Assembly: GCA_900770225.1 (NCBI GenBank)
Contig: CAAGJU010000024.1
Location: 1 to 29,705 of the forward strand
From: Lachnospiraceae bacterium
GTDB lineage: Bacteria > Bacillota > Clostridia > Lachnospirales > Lachnospiraceae
Reading direction: 5' to 3'
DNA length: 29,705 nucleotides
Shown: positions 1 to 8,007 of the stretch, in pieces
How positions within the stretch are numbered: position 1 is the stretch's first letter
Layout: each line of letters opens with the position of its first letter
Program-made: the position numbers and the translations under genes
Notes under the pieces: model-generated
Database searches by the model: none
Told to the model about the DNA's origin: nothing
The model's input: the letters and a program-made list of their open reading frames with translations, nothing else

Positions 1-287
1 ATAAAAGATCAACTGATATAGGTGTCATAAGTATGATAACCGGATCGCTACGCGCTGCGCGCTCCCGCGATCCTCCCTCAGCTCGGTCTCTCGTGTGGCT
101 TTTCCCCACTACGCCCTCGCTGAGGGGGCGTGTCAATAAGTCATTCACCCACTTTTGCACAAGTGCAACGTGGGTGATGACTTTTGACACTGTTATCATC
201 AAATCGATTCTCAAGAAGCAGCTATACAAAGATGATGGTTTAAGGATGATGAATTCATATTGTCCTTCAGAAAGATGAGGTGTGAGC
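1..287. repeat. Intergenic structured region with multi-hairpin element (copy A)
   Basis: No credible gene lies here. The stretch is full of inverted repeats. GGATCGC at 42-48 pairs with GCGATCC at 67-73 and encloses a GC-rich hairpin (46-64). CCCTCAGC near 75 pairs with GCTGAGGG near 119. A 61-base hairpin fills 130-190. The 46-64 core, read on the minus strand, matches the core hairpin of copies C (9641-9659) and D (14871-14889) at 16 of 19 positions, and two of the three differences are a compensating base pair. It lies upstream of the response regulator gene. Its function is unknown; it could be an inactive mobile-element relic or a leader or terminator RNA. Confidence 0.6.
130..190. repeat. 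61-base near-perfect hairpin upstream of the response regulator
   Basis: The left arm 130-160 and right arm 163-190 pair along almost their whole length around an AA loop. Three single-base bulges lie on the left arm and there is one T/G difference near the apex. The arms begin GTGTCAA and end TTGACAC. There is no T-run after it, so it is not a simple intrinsic terminator. It ends about 98 bases before the regulator start. Confidence 0.75.
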
Positions 288-965
288 ATGCGTTTATTAC
301 TTGCTGAAGACGAAAAATCTCTGTCACGTGCCCTGGTGAAGATACTGGAGCATGCCAATTATTCGGTCGATGCCGTTTATGACGGTGTGGAGGCGCTTGA
401 CTATCTGAAGAGTGAGAATTACGACGGTGTGATTCTCGATATCATGATGCCCAGGAAGGACGGCCTCGAAGTGCTGAAGACGATCCGTGCAGAAGGCAGT
501 AATATTCCTGTTCTGCTCCTGACGGCAAAATCAGAGATTGATGATAAGGTGAAAGGGCTTGACCTCGGCGCCAATGATTACCTGACCAAGCCGTTCGCGC
601 CGCCGGAACTGCTCGCCAGGATCCGGGCAATGACAAGGACGCAGGTACCTTCACAAAATGACAATGAACTCCATGTAGGCAATATCGCCCTGAATACGGC
701 TTCCTATGAGCTCTCCTCACCCACGTCCAGCTTCCGTCTGGCCAACAAGGAATATCAGATGATGGAACTTCTGATGCGTAATCCGCACCAGTTGATTTCT
801 ACGGAACAGTTCATGGACCGGATCTGGGGTTACGACAGCAATGCCGAGATCAATGTGGTCTGGGTCTACATCTCCTATTTAAGGAAGAAACTCAATGCGC
901 TCCAGGCCAATGTGGCGATCCGCGCCGCCAGAAACGCCGGTTATTCTCTTGAAGTCACGGAATAA
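288..965 (+). CDS. OmpR/PhoB-family response regulator
   Basis: DNA-binding response regulator of 225 residues that should take a phosphoryl group from the histidine kinase encoded downstream. The receiver domain (about 1-120) has the acidic cluster at E7-D8-E9, the phospho-acceptor D51 in the ILDIMMP motif, T79 and K101 in the LTKPF motif. A winged-helix DNA-binding domain follows (about 128-225), ending in the usual ALR/AGYSLE-type hairpin. The ATG at 288 is preferred over the in-frame GTG at 282 because GAGG at 277-280 gives a seven-base spacing. The kinase gene follows after a spacer of about 228 bases. Target genes are unknown; the two surface-protein genes next door are candidates by position only. 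Confidence 0.93.
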   Translation: MRLLLAEDEKSLSRALVKILEHANYSVDAVYDGVEALDYLKSENYDGVILDIMMPRKDGLEVLKTIRAEGSNIPVLLLTAKSEIDDKVKGLDLGANDYLTKPFAPPELLARIRAMTRTQVPSQNDNELHVGNIALNTASYELSSPTSSFRLANKEYQMMELLMRNPHQLISTEQFMDRIWGYDSNAEINVVWVYISYLRKKLNALQANVAIRAARNAGYSLEVTE

Positions 966-1193
966 CCAGTTGCTGACAGGTTGGCTGTAAGCTAGTCAAC
1001 TGTTACTTAGAAGTCACTGAGAAAACAACCGTTGTCCGGTCTGTTGTTGCTTTCCTCGACCATTTTCGCCTGTCCTCAGTCTGGAGGTTTCCATGTGCTC
1101 CGTTGCTCTGACAGCACCTGAATGATATTGTTTTTGCAGTCTTATATGCGTCATGAAGCACAGCAATTCTGGAAATATTACAAGGAGTCCGGC
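966..1193. other. Spacer between response regulator and kinase genes
   Basis: This gap is long for a two-component operon. I see no coding frame with a good start and no strong terminator hairpin. AAGGAG at 1182-1187 is the ribosome site of the kinase. The kinase may be co-transcribed with the regulator or have its own promoter; I could not identify a convincing -35/-10 pair. Confidence 0.4.
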
Positions 1194-2618
1194 ATGATCC
1201 GAAAATTACGTAAAAAATTTATTCTGTCCGCCATGCTCGCTGTTGTCCTCGTCCTGTTTGTTCTCGTCGGAGCCATCAACGTGCTGAATTATCGAAAGAT
1301 CGTAACGGATGCGGATCAGGTTCTGAACATACTGGCGGACAACAACGGTTCTTTCCCTGATGCCATGCCGGGTTCTCCGGATCCGGAAGCCGCAAAGAAC
1401 GATGCCACAGCCGCTGATACTGGCGAAGATAACGGAACCGCCAATGCAGGTAATGATAACGGCACAAATGACAGTGCCGGCACAGATACTACGAACGACG
1501 CACCTGACAGTGCGCCGGATTTCTCGCATAATCCCGCTGGCAGTGGCATGAACAATGGATCATCTCTCTTCGGATTTTTCTCTTCCGATACCAAGCAGCC
1601 GTCTGCCGAAATGCCCTATGAGTCGCGCTATTTCACCGTCACGCTCGACAGCAGCGGATCTGTGTCATCGACCAATGTGGACCGCATCGCCGCCGTGGGC
1701 GCCGACACCGCGGAAGAATATGCGGAACAGGTGCAGTCAGACGGACAGACGAGCGGCTTTATCAGCTATTACCGTTTTCGGACAGTCGCACAGAATGACG
1801 GAAGTACGCTGATCATTTTTCTTGACTGTCAGCGAAGTCTGGACAATATGCATTCCTTCCTGCTGAGCAGCCTGCTTGTGTCTCTCATCGGCATTGCCGC
1901 AGTCCTGGTTCTCGTCATTCTTCTTTCCGGCCGCATCGTACGTCCTGTAGAAGAAAGCTACCGCAAGCAGAAACGCTTCATCACCGATGCCGGGCATGAT
2001 CTGAAGACCCCGCTGACGATCATCGATGCAGACGTATCCGTAGCCGAGATGGATACAGGTACCAATGAATGGCTGGATGACATCAATGTCCAGACGAAGC
2101 GCATGACAGATCTGACGAACGATCTGATCTACCTGTCGCGCATGGACGAGGGCGAGAACAAGATGGTCATGATCGATTTTCCCCTGTCCGACGTCATTAC
2201 AGAGACAGTGCAGTCCTTCCGCTCCCGTGCACAGCTGGAAAACAAGACCTTCGATTACCAGATTGAGCCGATGATCACCTACTGCGGTGATGAAAAATAC
2301 ATTACGCGCCTTGCAACCATTCTTCTGGATAACGCGCTGAAATACTCCGATAAAAACGGATCCATACGCATCGGTCTGAAAAAGCGGGGCACTAAGGGAT
2401 TCGAGCTCACCGTCTACAACACGGCAGACCACATAGATAAAGAAGTCCTGAGCCACATGTTTGACCGGTTCTATCGGGCTGACAGCTCCCGCAATTCCTC
2501 AAAGGGCGGCTACGGTATCGGTCTTTCCATTGCCTCCGCCATTGTCGCCGAACACAAAGGAAAAATATCCGCCTCCTCCGCAGACGGCAGATCCATGCTG
2601 ATCACAGTCATCATGTGA
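1194..2618 (+). CDS. Membrane sensor histidine kinase
   Basis: Sensor kinase of 474 residues, partner of the upstream regulator. A basic N-terminus (MIRKLRKKF) leads into a first membrane helix at about 10-32. A large outer domain follows; its first half is a low-complexity Asp/Asn/Thr/Ala/Gly stretch. A second helix precedes the cytoplasmic part. The H-box has H268 (GHDLKTPL), the N-box has N380 (LLDNALKYS), and the G-box GGYGIGLSIA starts at about 438. These are the residues needed for autophosphorylation and ATP binding. The ATG at 1194 is chosen over 1122 because AAGGAG lies six bases upstream and the protein then begins with a normal membrane-entry sequence. The ligand is unknown; the acidic linker suggests an extracytoplasmic spacer rather than a folded sensor. 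Confidence 0.92.
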   Translation: MIRKLRKKFILSAMLAVVLVLFVLVGAINVLNYRKIVTDADQVLNILADNNGSFPDAMPGSPDPEAAKNDATAADTGEDNGTANAGNDNGTNDSAGTDTTNDAPDSAPDFSHNPAGSGMNNGSSLFGFFSSDTKQPSAEMPYESRYFTVTLDSSGSVSSTNVDRIAAVGADTAEEYAEQVQSDGQTSGFISYYRFRTVAQNDGSTLIIFLDCQRSLDNMHSFLLSSLLVSLIGIAAVLVLVILLSGRIVRPVEESYRKQKRFITDAGHDLKTPLTIIDADVSVAEMDTGTNEWLDDINVQTKRMTDLTNDLIYLSRMDEGENKMVMIDFPLSDVITETVQSFRSRAQLENKTFDYQIEPMITYCGDEKYITRLATILLDNALKYSDKNGSIRIGLKKRGTKGFELTVYNTADHIDKEVLSHMFDRFYRADSSRNSSKGGYGIGLSIASAIVAEHKGKISASSADGRSMLITVIM

Positions 2619-2712
2619 ACCTGCCATATGGGCATCGTCACGTCAGCAATGTGAGCTTATAACGCAAAACAATGGCGAAGATAAGTATACTATTATGTGA
2701 AAAATAAAAAGA

Positions 2713-2757
2713 AGAAGGCATGGCAGAAAAGTCACGCCTTCTTCAATTATTTTTTTC
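2713..2757. terminator. Bidirectional terminator between kinase and SLH/Ltp genes
   Basis: AAGAAGGC (2713-2720) pairs with GCCTTCTT (2737-2744). An A-rich run lies before and a T-rich run after, so it can end transcription of both convergent genes. Confidence 0.8.
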
Positions 2758-2785
2758 AATAAGTTACATGTCCATCTCTAAATAG

Positions 2786-3886
2786 TCAGAGACCAAGCTG
2801 GTCAGCTGCATATGTTGCCTGATCCAAAGTGAAATTTTCGCCATATTCTGACGATAATTGTTCGATAAGTCTGTTGCGAGAGAAGCCGCCCAGATTCAGA
2901 TAACTTTGTCCAGCTCTGACAGCTTCTTCATACCAGTCCGCACCGCAATTATCAGCGGCATAAGTTGCCTGATCGACAGTAAATTTGTCACCATAATCCG
3001 AAGACAACTGATCAATCAACCCCTGGTATGAGAAACCCTTCATATCCAAATAGCTCTTCGCAGCTTGCAGTGCTTCCTGATTCCAGTCTGCCCCGCAATT
3101 ATTCACAGCCCACGTTGCATCTTCTACAGAAAAACCGCTGCCATATGGGGAAGAGAGTTGATCGATCAACCCCTGATACGAAAAACCCATCATATCAAGA
3201 TATTGTTTTGCAGCAGTTAACGCTTGCTTCTGACTGACAGTCGCACTGCTATCAACATTATTGGTCTGTGCATCCTGATATGCACGGTACAAAAATGTAA
3301 TTGCCTGGCTTCTGGTGCATGGTGCGTTAGGATTAAATTTTCCATCACCGGTTCCGGCCGTAATGTTATGATTTTTAGCCCAGCTGACGGCATCATAGGC
3401 ATAATTACTTTTTGTTACATCTGAAAACAGTTGTCCTGATGCCTTCTCATCAGAGTCCAGCATACGGTACAGAAACGTCACAACCTGTGCTCTGGTACAT
3501 ATGATATTCGGGCTGAAAGTCGCAGTGCCAGTACCGGATGTAATATTGTTCTGTGAGGCCCAGAGAACAGGATTCTGCATCCAGGGCGCTGTCACATCGG
3601 TGAACTGCATGGTCCCGCTGACCTCTGGAGAATCCTTATACCGGTACAGAAAAGTAATGATCTGTGCTCTGGTACAAGGCTGGTCAGGACTGAATGTTGT
3701 AGAAGATGTACCGGAAGTGATGCTGTTATCTACAGCCCAGTTCACGGCATCTGCATACCAGCTCGTGTCTGAAACATCAGAAAACCTGCCTGCAGCTGAT
3801 ACATTAAAATGCGTCACGCATGTAAGCAAAACAGCTGCTATAACAACAAAAACAAATGCAAGCCGGAAATGATTCGATTTAACCAT
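2786..3886 (-). CDS. SLH-domain surface protein with three Ltp-type repeats
   Basis: Exported protein of 366 residues. A signal peptide (MVKSNHFRLAFVFVVIAAVL..., cleaved near VSAA) is followed by three SLH domains at about 35-215. Each SLH domain has the FSDV/FTDV...W...ITSGT/ITAGT...F.P...CTRAQ..TFLYR pattern. SLH domains normally hold proteins to the cell-wall polysaccharide. The C-terminal part has three repeats of about 50 residues (222-271, 272-321, 322-366) with pattern A..A..YL...GFS...LI.QLSS.YG..F....ATYA. This matches the 'host cell surface-exposed lipoprotein' (Ltp) family, known from a Streptococcus thermophilus phage superinfection-exclusion lipoprotein. The start at 3886 is preferred over a frame running to 4090 because AAAGGGGG precedes it and the signal peptide begins there. 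Its role could be structural or phage exclusion; the sequence does not decide. Confidence 0.88.
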   Translation of the reverse strand: MVKSNHFRLAFVFVVIAAVLLTCVTHFNVSAAGRFSDVSDTSWYADAVNWAVDNSITSGTSSTTFSPDQPCTRAQIITFLYRYKDSPEVSGTMQFTDVTAPWMQNPVLWASQNNITSGTGTATFSPNIICTRAQVVTFLYRMLDSDEKASGQLFSDVTKSNYAYDAVSWAKNHNITAGTGDGKFNPNAPCTRSQAITFLYRAYQDAQTNNVDSSATVSQKQALTAAKQYLDMMGFSYQGLIDQLSSPYGSGFSVEDATWAVNNCGADWNQEALQAAKSYLDMKGFSYQGLIDQLSSDYGDKFTVDQATYAADNCGADWYEEAVRAGQSYLNLGGFSRNRLIEQLSSEYGENFTLDQATYAADQLGL

Positions 3887-4281
3887 AGTAATGCCCCCTT
3901 TACCTTTACACTTACATAACACGCGATTACAAAATACGGAAACAACTATATTATATAGCATAAAGTGCAGTATGAACTGTCTGATTCTATTATTTGCTAT
4001 TTTTTTCATGCGAATCAAAACTTTTTCTGAAGTCAGGTCATTGTGAAATCTCACACAACCAAAGTCACTATAATGTGCCATCGCAATCATTCAAATACAC
4101 TACAATATTTTTTTAGGATGATTAAGGTTTAGCTTAGGTAAGATTCGTATACTTGCATCATAAAAAACAAATCAGGCTTTCCTGTTTCGCTCCCGGCATG
4201 AATACCTTCCGGCGGAACAGCAGAACAGCTCATTGACCGGCTGGACCGGGATAACAGCGCAAGCTGAGAAAGGCTAAACCT
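3887..4281. promoter_or_regulatory. Divergent control region between SLH/Ltp and beta-helix genes
   Basis: AT-rich spacer without a gene. For the minus-strand SLH/Ltp gene there is a TATAAT -10 box at 3950-3955 (minus), with only a weak -35. TGTGA-N4-TCACA lies at 4042-4055, a small palindrome of unknown protein. For the plus-strand lipoprotein, TATACT at 4148-4153 is a possible -10 without a good -35. Two imperfect tandem repeats (TTTAGGATGATTAAGG at 4112-4127, TTTAGCTTAGGTAAG at 4128-4142) cover the -35 position. That is how OmpR-type activators often bind, so control by the neighbouring two-component system is possible but unproven. Confidence 0.45.
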
Positions 4282-6480
4282 ATGAAAAAACGTTATCTCG
4301 CTATTACACTCGGAATCATGCTTTCCGTTTCATCATCACTTGCCGCCTGCGGTACAGCATCCGCTTCAACGATGTCCGCCTCCTCTTCTGCGAATGCAGA
4401 TGAAAATGTTAATACATCCTCTCAGTCATCTGACCAGTCATCAGAGGATACCGTTGAAGGTGAAGTCGCCTCCGTTGACGGTGATACGGTCACTGTCAAC
4501 ATCGGTACAGCCGATTCCGATGACAGTCAGGATCTGACGCTCACCGGCGAAACCAAAGATGTGACCGTCACCGATGACACCACCTATGAATACCAGATGG
4601 GCGGAGCTCCTTCGGGTGATGCGCCTTCGGGCGGACCATCATCCGATAATAACTCTTCCGACAGCAGCAACGGCTCCTCTGACAACAGTAGTTCCGGTTC
4701 TTCTGACAGTCAGCCGCCGGCAAAGCCAGACAACAGCTCTTCTGATGACAGCGGCTCCGGATCATCCGACAACCAGCCGCCGGCTATGCCCAATGACAGC
4801 TCCTCCGGTAACAGTTCAGGATCTTCCAACAGCCAGCCGCCGGCAAAACCCGATGACAGTTCTTCCGATTCCACTGACAGCGGAAGCTCTACTGACAGCA
4901 GTAACAGTGTAAACAGCAGCTCCGGAAGCAGTTCTGACAGCAATTCCAATGGAAATGCTCCTTCCGGCGAAGCTCCTTCCGGTGATATGCCGTCAGGCGG
5001 TGCTCCTTCCGGGATGGGCGGTCAGCAGGAAGCCTCTCTCGACTCGCTGACAGAAGGCACCCACGTCATCATCACACTTAACGACGATGGAACAGCAAAA
5101 ACGGTAACCATTGTTCAGTCAATGGGCAACGGAATGCCTGGAGGACAGGGAGGCGGCCAGTCATCCGCTGACGTCACATATTCCAGTGATAACGAAATTT
5201 CCGAAGATGGTTCACTGAGCGATCAGACCATTGATTCCACGGGCACAGATGAGGAAGCCATACTGGTTGACAACGGTGCAACCGCCAGTCTGTCTGGTCT
5301 GACGATCAACCGTACATCTTCTGACAGTACCGGAGGAGACAATTCCAGTTTCTACGGAGTAGGCGCATCCGTACTCACAACAGGCGGCACCACGTATCTG
5401 AAAGACAGTACGATCACCTCTGACGCTAAAGGCGGTGCCGGTGTATTTTCCTATGGAGACGGTGTCACCTATGTAGCGGATACAACGATCGATACTTCGC
5501 AGGATACTTCCGGCGGTATCCATGTAGCAGGCGGCGGCAAGCTGTACGCCTGGGATGTCACAGCTACAACCGCCGGAGAATCATCAGCAGCCATTCGCAG
5601 TGACCGCGGTGGCGGCACCATGGTAGTAGACGGCGGAAGCTATACATCCAACGGAACCGGATCGCCGGCTGTCTACTCTACAGCTGACATTACGGTGCAT
5701 GACGCTGACCTTACAGCCAACAACTCGGAAGCTGTATGCATCGAAGGACTAAACACACTCCGTCTCTTCGACTGCAACCTTACCGGAAACATGCCCGATG
5801 ACAACGAGCAGAATGACTGCACATGGAATGTCATCCTCTATCAGAGCATGTCCGGTGATTCCGAAGAAGGCAACAGTACCTTTGAAATGGTTGGCGGCAC
5901 GCTGACGGCAAAGGACGGCGGTATGTTCTACACGACGAATACCGAGTCCACCTTTATTCTGGACAATGTCGATATCACCTATGCCGATGACAATGACTTC
6001 TTCCTGAAATGCACAGGAAACTCCAACGCCAGAGGCTGGGGAAGCAGCGGTTCCAACGGTGCTGACTGTAATTTCACAGCGATAGATCAGGAGATGGAAG
6101 GCGATATCCTGTGGGATTCCATCAGTAAACTGGATTTCTACATGACAGGTAACAGTACACTCAAAGGTGCGATCACAGATGATGAATCCAATGCCGGAGA
6201 CGGTGGTGACGGCTATTGCAATCTCTATATCGAAAACGGCTCCACATGGACCGTCACAGGCGACAGCACACTGACGAATCTGTATAATGCAGGGACCATC
6301 GTAGATGAAGACGGCAATACGGTATCGATCGTCGGAACCGACGGAACAACCTACGTAGAAGGCGACAGCCAGTATACGATCACGGTAGACAGCTATTCCA
6401 CTGATGTCGATCTGAGTGGTGCGGCCACAGCCGACAGCTGGGAAACCTATGAGACAGCAAAGCCTTCAGAGCTCTCATAA
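4282..6480 (+). CDS. Large secreted lipoprotein with Ser/Pro-rich linker and beta-helix domain
   Basis: A 732-residue exported lipoprotein; lipobox LAAC with lipidated C23. Residues about 55-105 (EVASVDGDTVTVNIG... TYEYQ) look like a small beta-rich domain. About 105-250 is low complexity: Ser/Asp/Gly/Asn runs, three QPPAKP/QPPAMP-type blocks, and A/PSG repeats. The remainder (about 290-720) is rich in short Thr/Ser/Gly/Val strands (GGTTYLKDSTI, GGTMVVDGGSY, GGTLTAKDGGMFY), typical of a right-handed parallel beta-helix. No catalytic motif is visible. Such proteins can be adhesins, polysaccharide binders or matrix proteins. Weak SD GAGAAAGG lies ahead of the start. Possible control by the nearby two-component system is inferred only from position. 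Confidence 0.85.
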   Translation: MKKRYLAITLGIMLSVSSSLAACGTASASTMSASSSANADENVNTSSQSSDQSSEDTVEGEVASVDGDTVTVNIGTADSDDSQDLTLTGETKDVTVTDDTTYEYQMGGAPSGDAPSGGPSSDNNSSDSSNGSSDNSSSGSSDSQPPAKPDNSSSDDSGSGSSDNQPPAMPNDSSSGNSSGSSNSQPPAKPDDSSSDSTDSGSSTDSSNSVNSSSGSSSDSNSNGNAPSGEAPSGDMPSGGAPSGMGGQQEASLDSLTEGTHVIITLNDDGTAKTVTIVQSMGNGMPGGQGGGQSSADVTYSSDNEISEDGSLSDQTIDSTGTDEEAILVDNGATASLSGLTINRTSSDSTGGDNSSFYGVGASVLTTGGTTYLKDSTITSDAKGGAGVFSYGDGVTYVADTTIDTSQDTSGGIHVAGGGKLYAWDVTATTAGESSAAIRSDRGGGTMVVDGGSYTSNGTGSPAVYSTADITVHDADLTANNSEAVCIEGLNTLRLFDCNLTGNMPDDNEQNDCTWNVILYQSMSGDSEEGNSTFEMVGGTLTAKDGGMFYTTNTESTFILDNVDITYADDNDFFLKCTGNSNARGWGSSGSNGADCNFTAIDQEMEGDILWDSISKLDFYMTGNSTLKGAITDDESNAGDGGDGYCNLYIENGSTWTVTGDSTLTNLYNAGTIVDEDGNTVSIVGTDGTTYVEGDSQYTITVDSYSTDVDLSGAATADSWETYETAKPSELS

Positions 6481-6571
6481 CTGACAATAATTGTGTAATG
6501 CAAACTGAACATCCGTACTCCGGAATCTAAAAGCAAATCAATAAGCGCAAACAGAACTCTCTCAGTTTAAT

Positions 6572-6627
6572 AAAACGCCCGGCAGTACTGAGATCCTCCG
6601 TGGATCCCGATACTGACGGGCGTTTTT
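6572..6627. terminator. Bidirectional terminator between beta-helix lipoprotein and galM
   Basis: AAAACGCCCG (6572-6581) pairs with CGGGCGTTTTT on the right, and the stem continues through CAGTA/TACTG and GATC/GATC. The A-run on the left and T-run on the right serve the two convergent genes. Confidence 0.9.
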
Positions 6628-6655
6628 CATGCGATATAGTTGCGCGTCATTAATT

Positions 6656-7708
6656 TTACTTTCTGTACGAGAGCCTGTAGACGGTATCTGAGCTGAACGT
6701 CTCCCCCGTCTTCAGTACCGGCTGCGCAAATGCCGGCTTATTCACGGAATCAGGATAATACTCCGTCTCCAGAGCAAAACCGTCGCGGTCATGATATATT
6801 TTTCCTTCTTTTCCCGTCATGTCCTGCAGATAGTTCCCGCTGTAGAACTGAATGCCGGGAAGATCCGTCGACACATCCAGCGCAATGCCGGTCTTTTCAG
6901 AATAAACCTCAACAACCTTCCGCATCTGTGTCTTATCCTCAGAGAGACAGAAACAATGATCGTACCCGTTTCCATTCTTCAGCTGTTCATCAGCGGTGGC
7001 GATATCTCTGCCGACCTTCTTGGGCTCACGGAAATCGAAAGGTCCGCCGGCAACCTCTCTCAGGTCGCCCGTTGGAATTGACTCGTTATCAATGCAGACA
7101 ATCCTGTCGGCACAGATCTTCATGACGTGATCAAGAATGCTGCCGGATCCCTCGCCATCCAGGTTAAAATAAACATGGTTCGTCGGATTGCAGATCGTAT
7201 CCGCATCTGAGACAGCCTCGTAATGCAGGGTAAGGCTCCCGTCCTCTGCAAGAGAATAGGTAACCTTCAGTGTCAGATGTCCTGGAAATCCCTGATCTCC
7301 ATCCGGTGAATCCATGACAAACGTAATGGCATTTTCTTTTTCATCGACGGGTTCAACTGCAAAGATCCTCTTACCGTAAAAATCCGGACCGCTGTGCAGA
7401 TTGTTATGCCCGTTTTCATTCGGCGTAAGCGTTACCTTCTGACCATTCAGCATAAAGGAGGAACCGCCGATCCTGTTCGCATGTCTTCCCACAACCGCTC
7501 CCAGATGTCCACCACCGGCTTCATATTCTGCGGCATTGTCATGTCCAAGGACAACATCCGTTGTCTTTCCCTTATCATCACTGATCGTAAAAGAAACCAG
7601 CGTCGCGCCGAAATCTGACACCGAAACACTGTATCTGCCGGCTTTCAACGTATAAAGCTTTGTGTCGCCCTTAGAGCAGCTGCCAAAATCACTGACTGTA
7701 ATTCCCAT
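6656..7708 (-). CDS. galM: Aldose 1-epimerase (galactose mutarotase)
   Basis: A cytoplasmic enzyme of 350 residues that interconverts alpha and beta anomers of aldohexoses. Family motifs are all present: LGAVVGRHANRI near 70-80, NGHNNLHSGP, NPTNHVYFNL with catalytic H178, and the C-terminal ALETEYYPDS with catalytic base E314. Length is normal. A G-rich ribosome site (GGGGG) precedes the ATG at 7708. It lies downstream of the ABC importer operon on the same strand but behind a terminator (7933-7965) and structured copy B, so it is probably a separate unit. Its position suggests that the imported sugar is a hexose needing mutarotation. Confidence 0.94.
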   Translation of the reverse strand: MGITVSDFGSCSKGDTKLYTLKAGRYSVSVSDFGATLVSFTISDDKGKTTDVVLGHDNAAEYEAGGGHLGAVVGRHANRIGGSSFMLNGQKVTLTPNENGHNNLHSGPDFYGKRIFAVEPVDEKENAITFVMDSPDGDQGFPGHLTLKVTYSLAEDGSLTLHYEAVSDADTICNPTNHVYFNLDGEGSGSILDHVMKICADRIVCIDNESIPTGDLREVAGGPFDFREPKKVGRDIATADEQLKNGNGYDHCFCLSEDKTQMRKVVEVYSEKTGIALDVSTDLPGIQFYSGNYLQDMTGKEGKIYHDRDGFALETEYYPDSVNKPAFAQPVLKTGETFSSDTVYRLSYRK

Positions 7709-8007
7709 AATGCCATACCCCCATAAAAACGTATGCCGGTTTTACCCAGCTGTCATCATATTCTGAATTTCAGTATAGCACAGTCACATCCGTTCTTCTC
7801 AAATGCATCAACGAAAACTGCGAAACTGCATCGAGATAAAATTTGCTTCGCTGGTTTTATCTCGATATCGCGGTATTCGCCTCTCCTCATTACATGCTTT
7901 TGCATGTGTGAGGATGAGGCTCATTGCTCGCGAAAAAAAGGGCGGGCCGCCGAAGCGGTCCGCCCAATATTTCATTTCAGATTCTGTTTACTGTCTTCCC
8001 GAAGGAA
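7709..8007. repeat. Intergenic structured region with multi-hairpin element (copy B) and operon terminator
   Basis: No gene. ATCGAGATAAAA (7830-7841) pairs perfectly with TTTTATCTCGAT (7855-7866). A second three-step hairpin runs 7879-7920: GCCTC/GAGGC, CCTCA/TGAGG and ACATGC/GCATGT around a TTTT loop. It is followed by TCATTGCTCGCG (7921-7932). The second hairpin plus tail has the same architecture as copy E (22069-22117), with different but still paired bases. The terminator at 7933-7965 follows directly. Confidence 0.65.
7933..7965 (-). terminator. Rho-independent terminator of the ABC importer operon
   Basis: A perfect 11-base-pair stem with one G-U/C position: GGGCGGGCCGC at 7940-7950, CGAA loop, GCGGTCCGCCC at 7955-7965. 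On the minus strand it is followed by seven T. It sits 43 bases after the stop codon of the binding-protein gene. Confidence 0.92.

Noticed and set aside
33..278. Open frame of 81 codons before the response regulator
   Set aside because: It runs straight through the inverted repeats of copy A, has no ribosome site and no recognisable protein pattern.
4042..4055. TGTGA-N4-TCACA palindrome as a CRP/FNR or Rex site
   Set aside because: The spacing fits neither the six-base CRP/FNR gap nor the full Rex consensus; kept only as an unassigned palindrome.
4710..4949. Repeated blocks in the lipoprotein stalk as a CRISPR or tandem-repeat array
   Set aside because: The repeats are in-frame Ser/Pro coding units of uneven length with no spacers; they belong to the protein.
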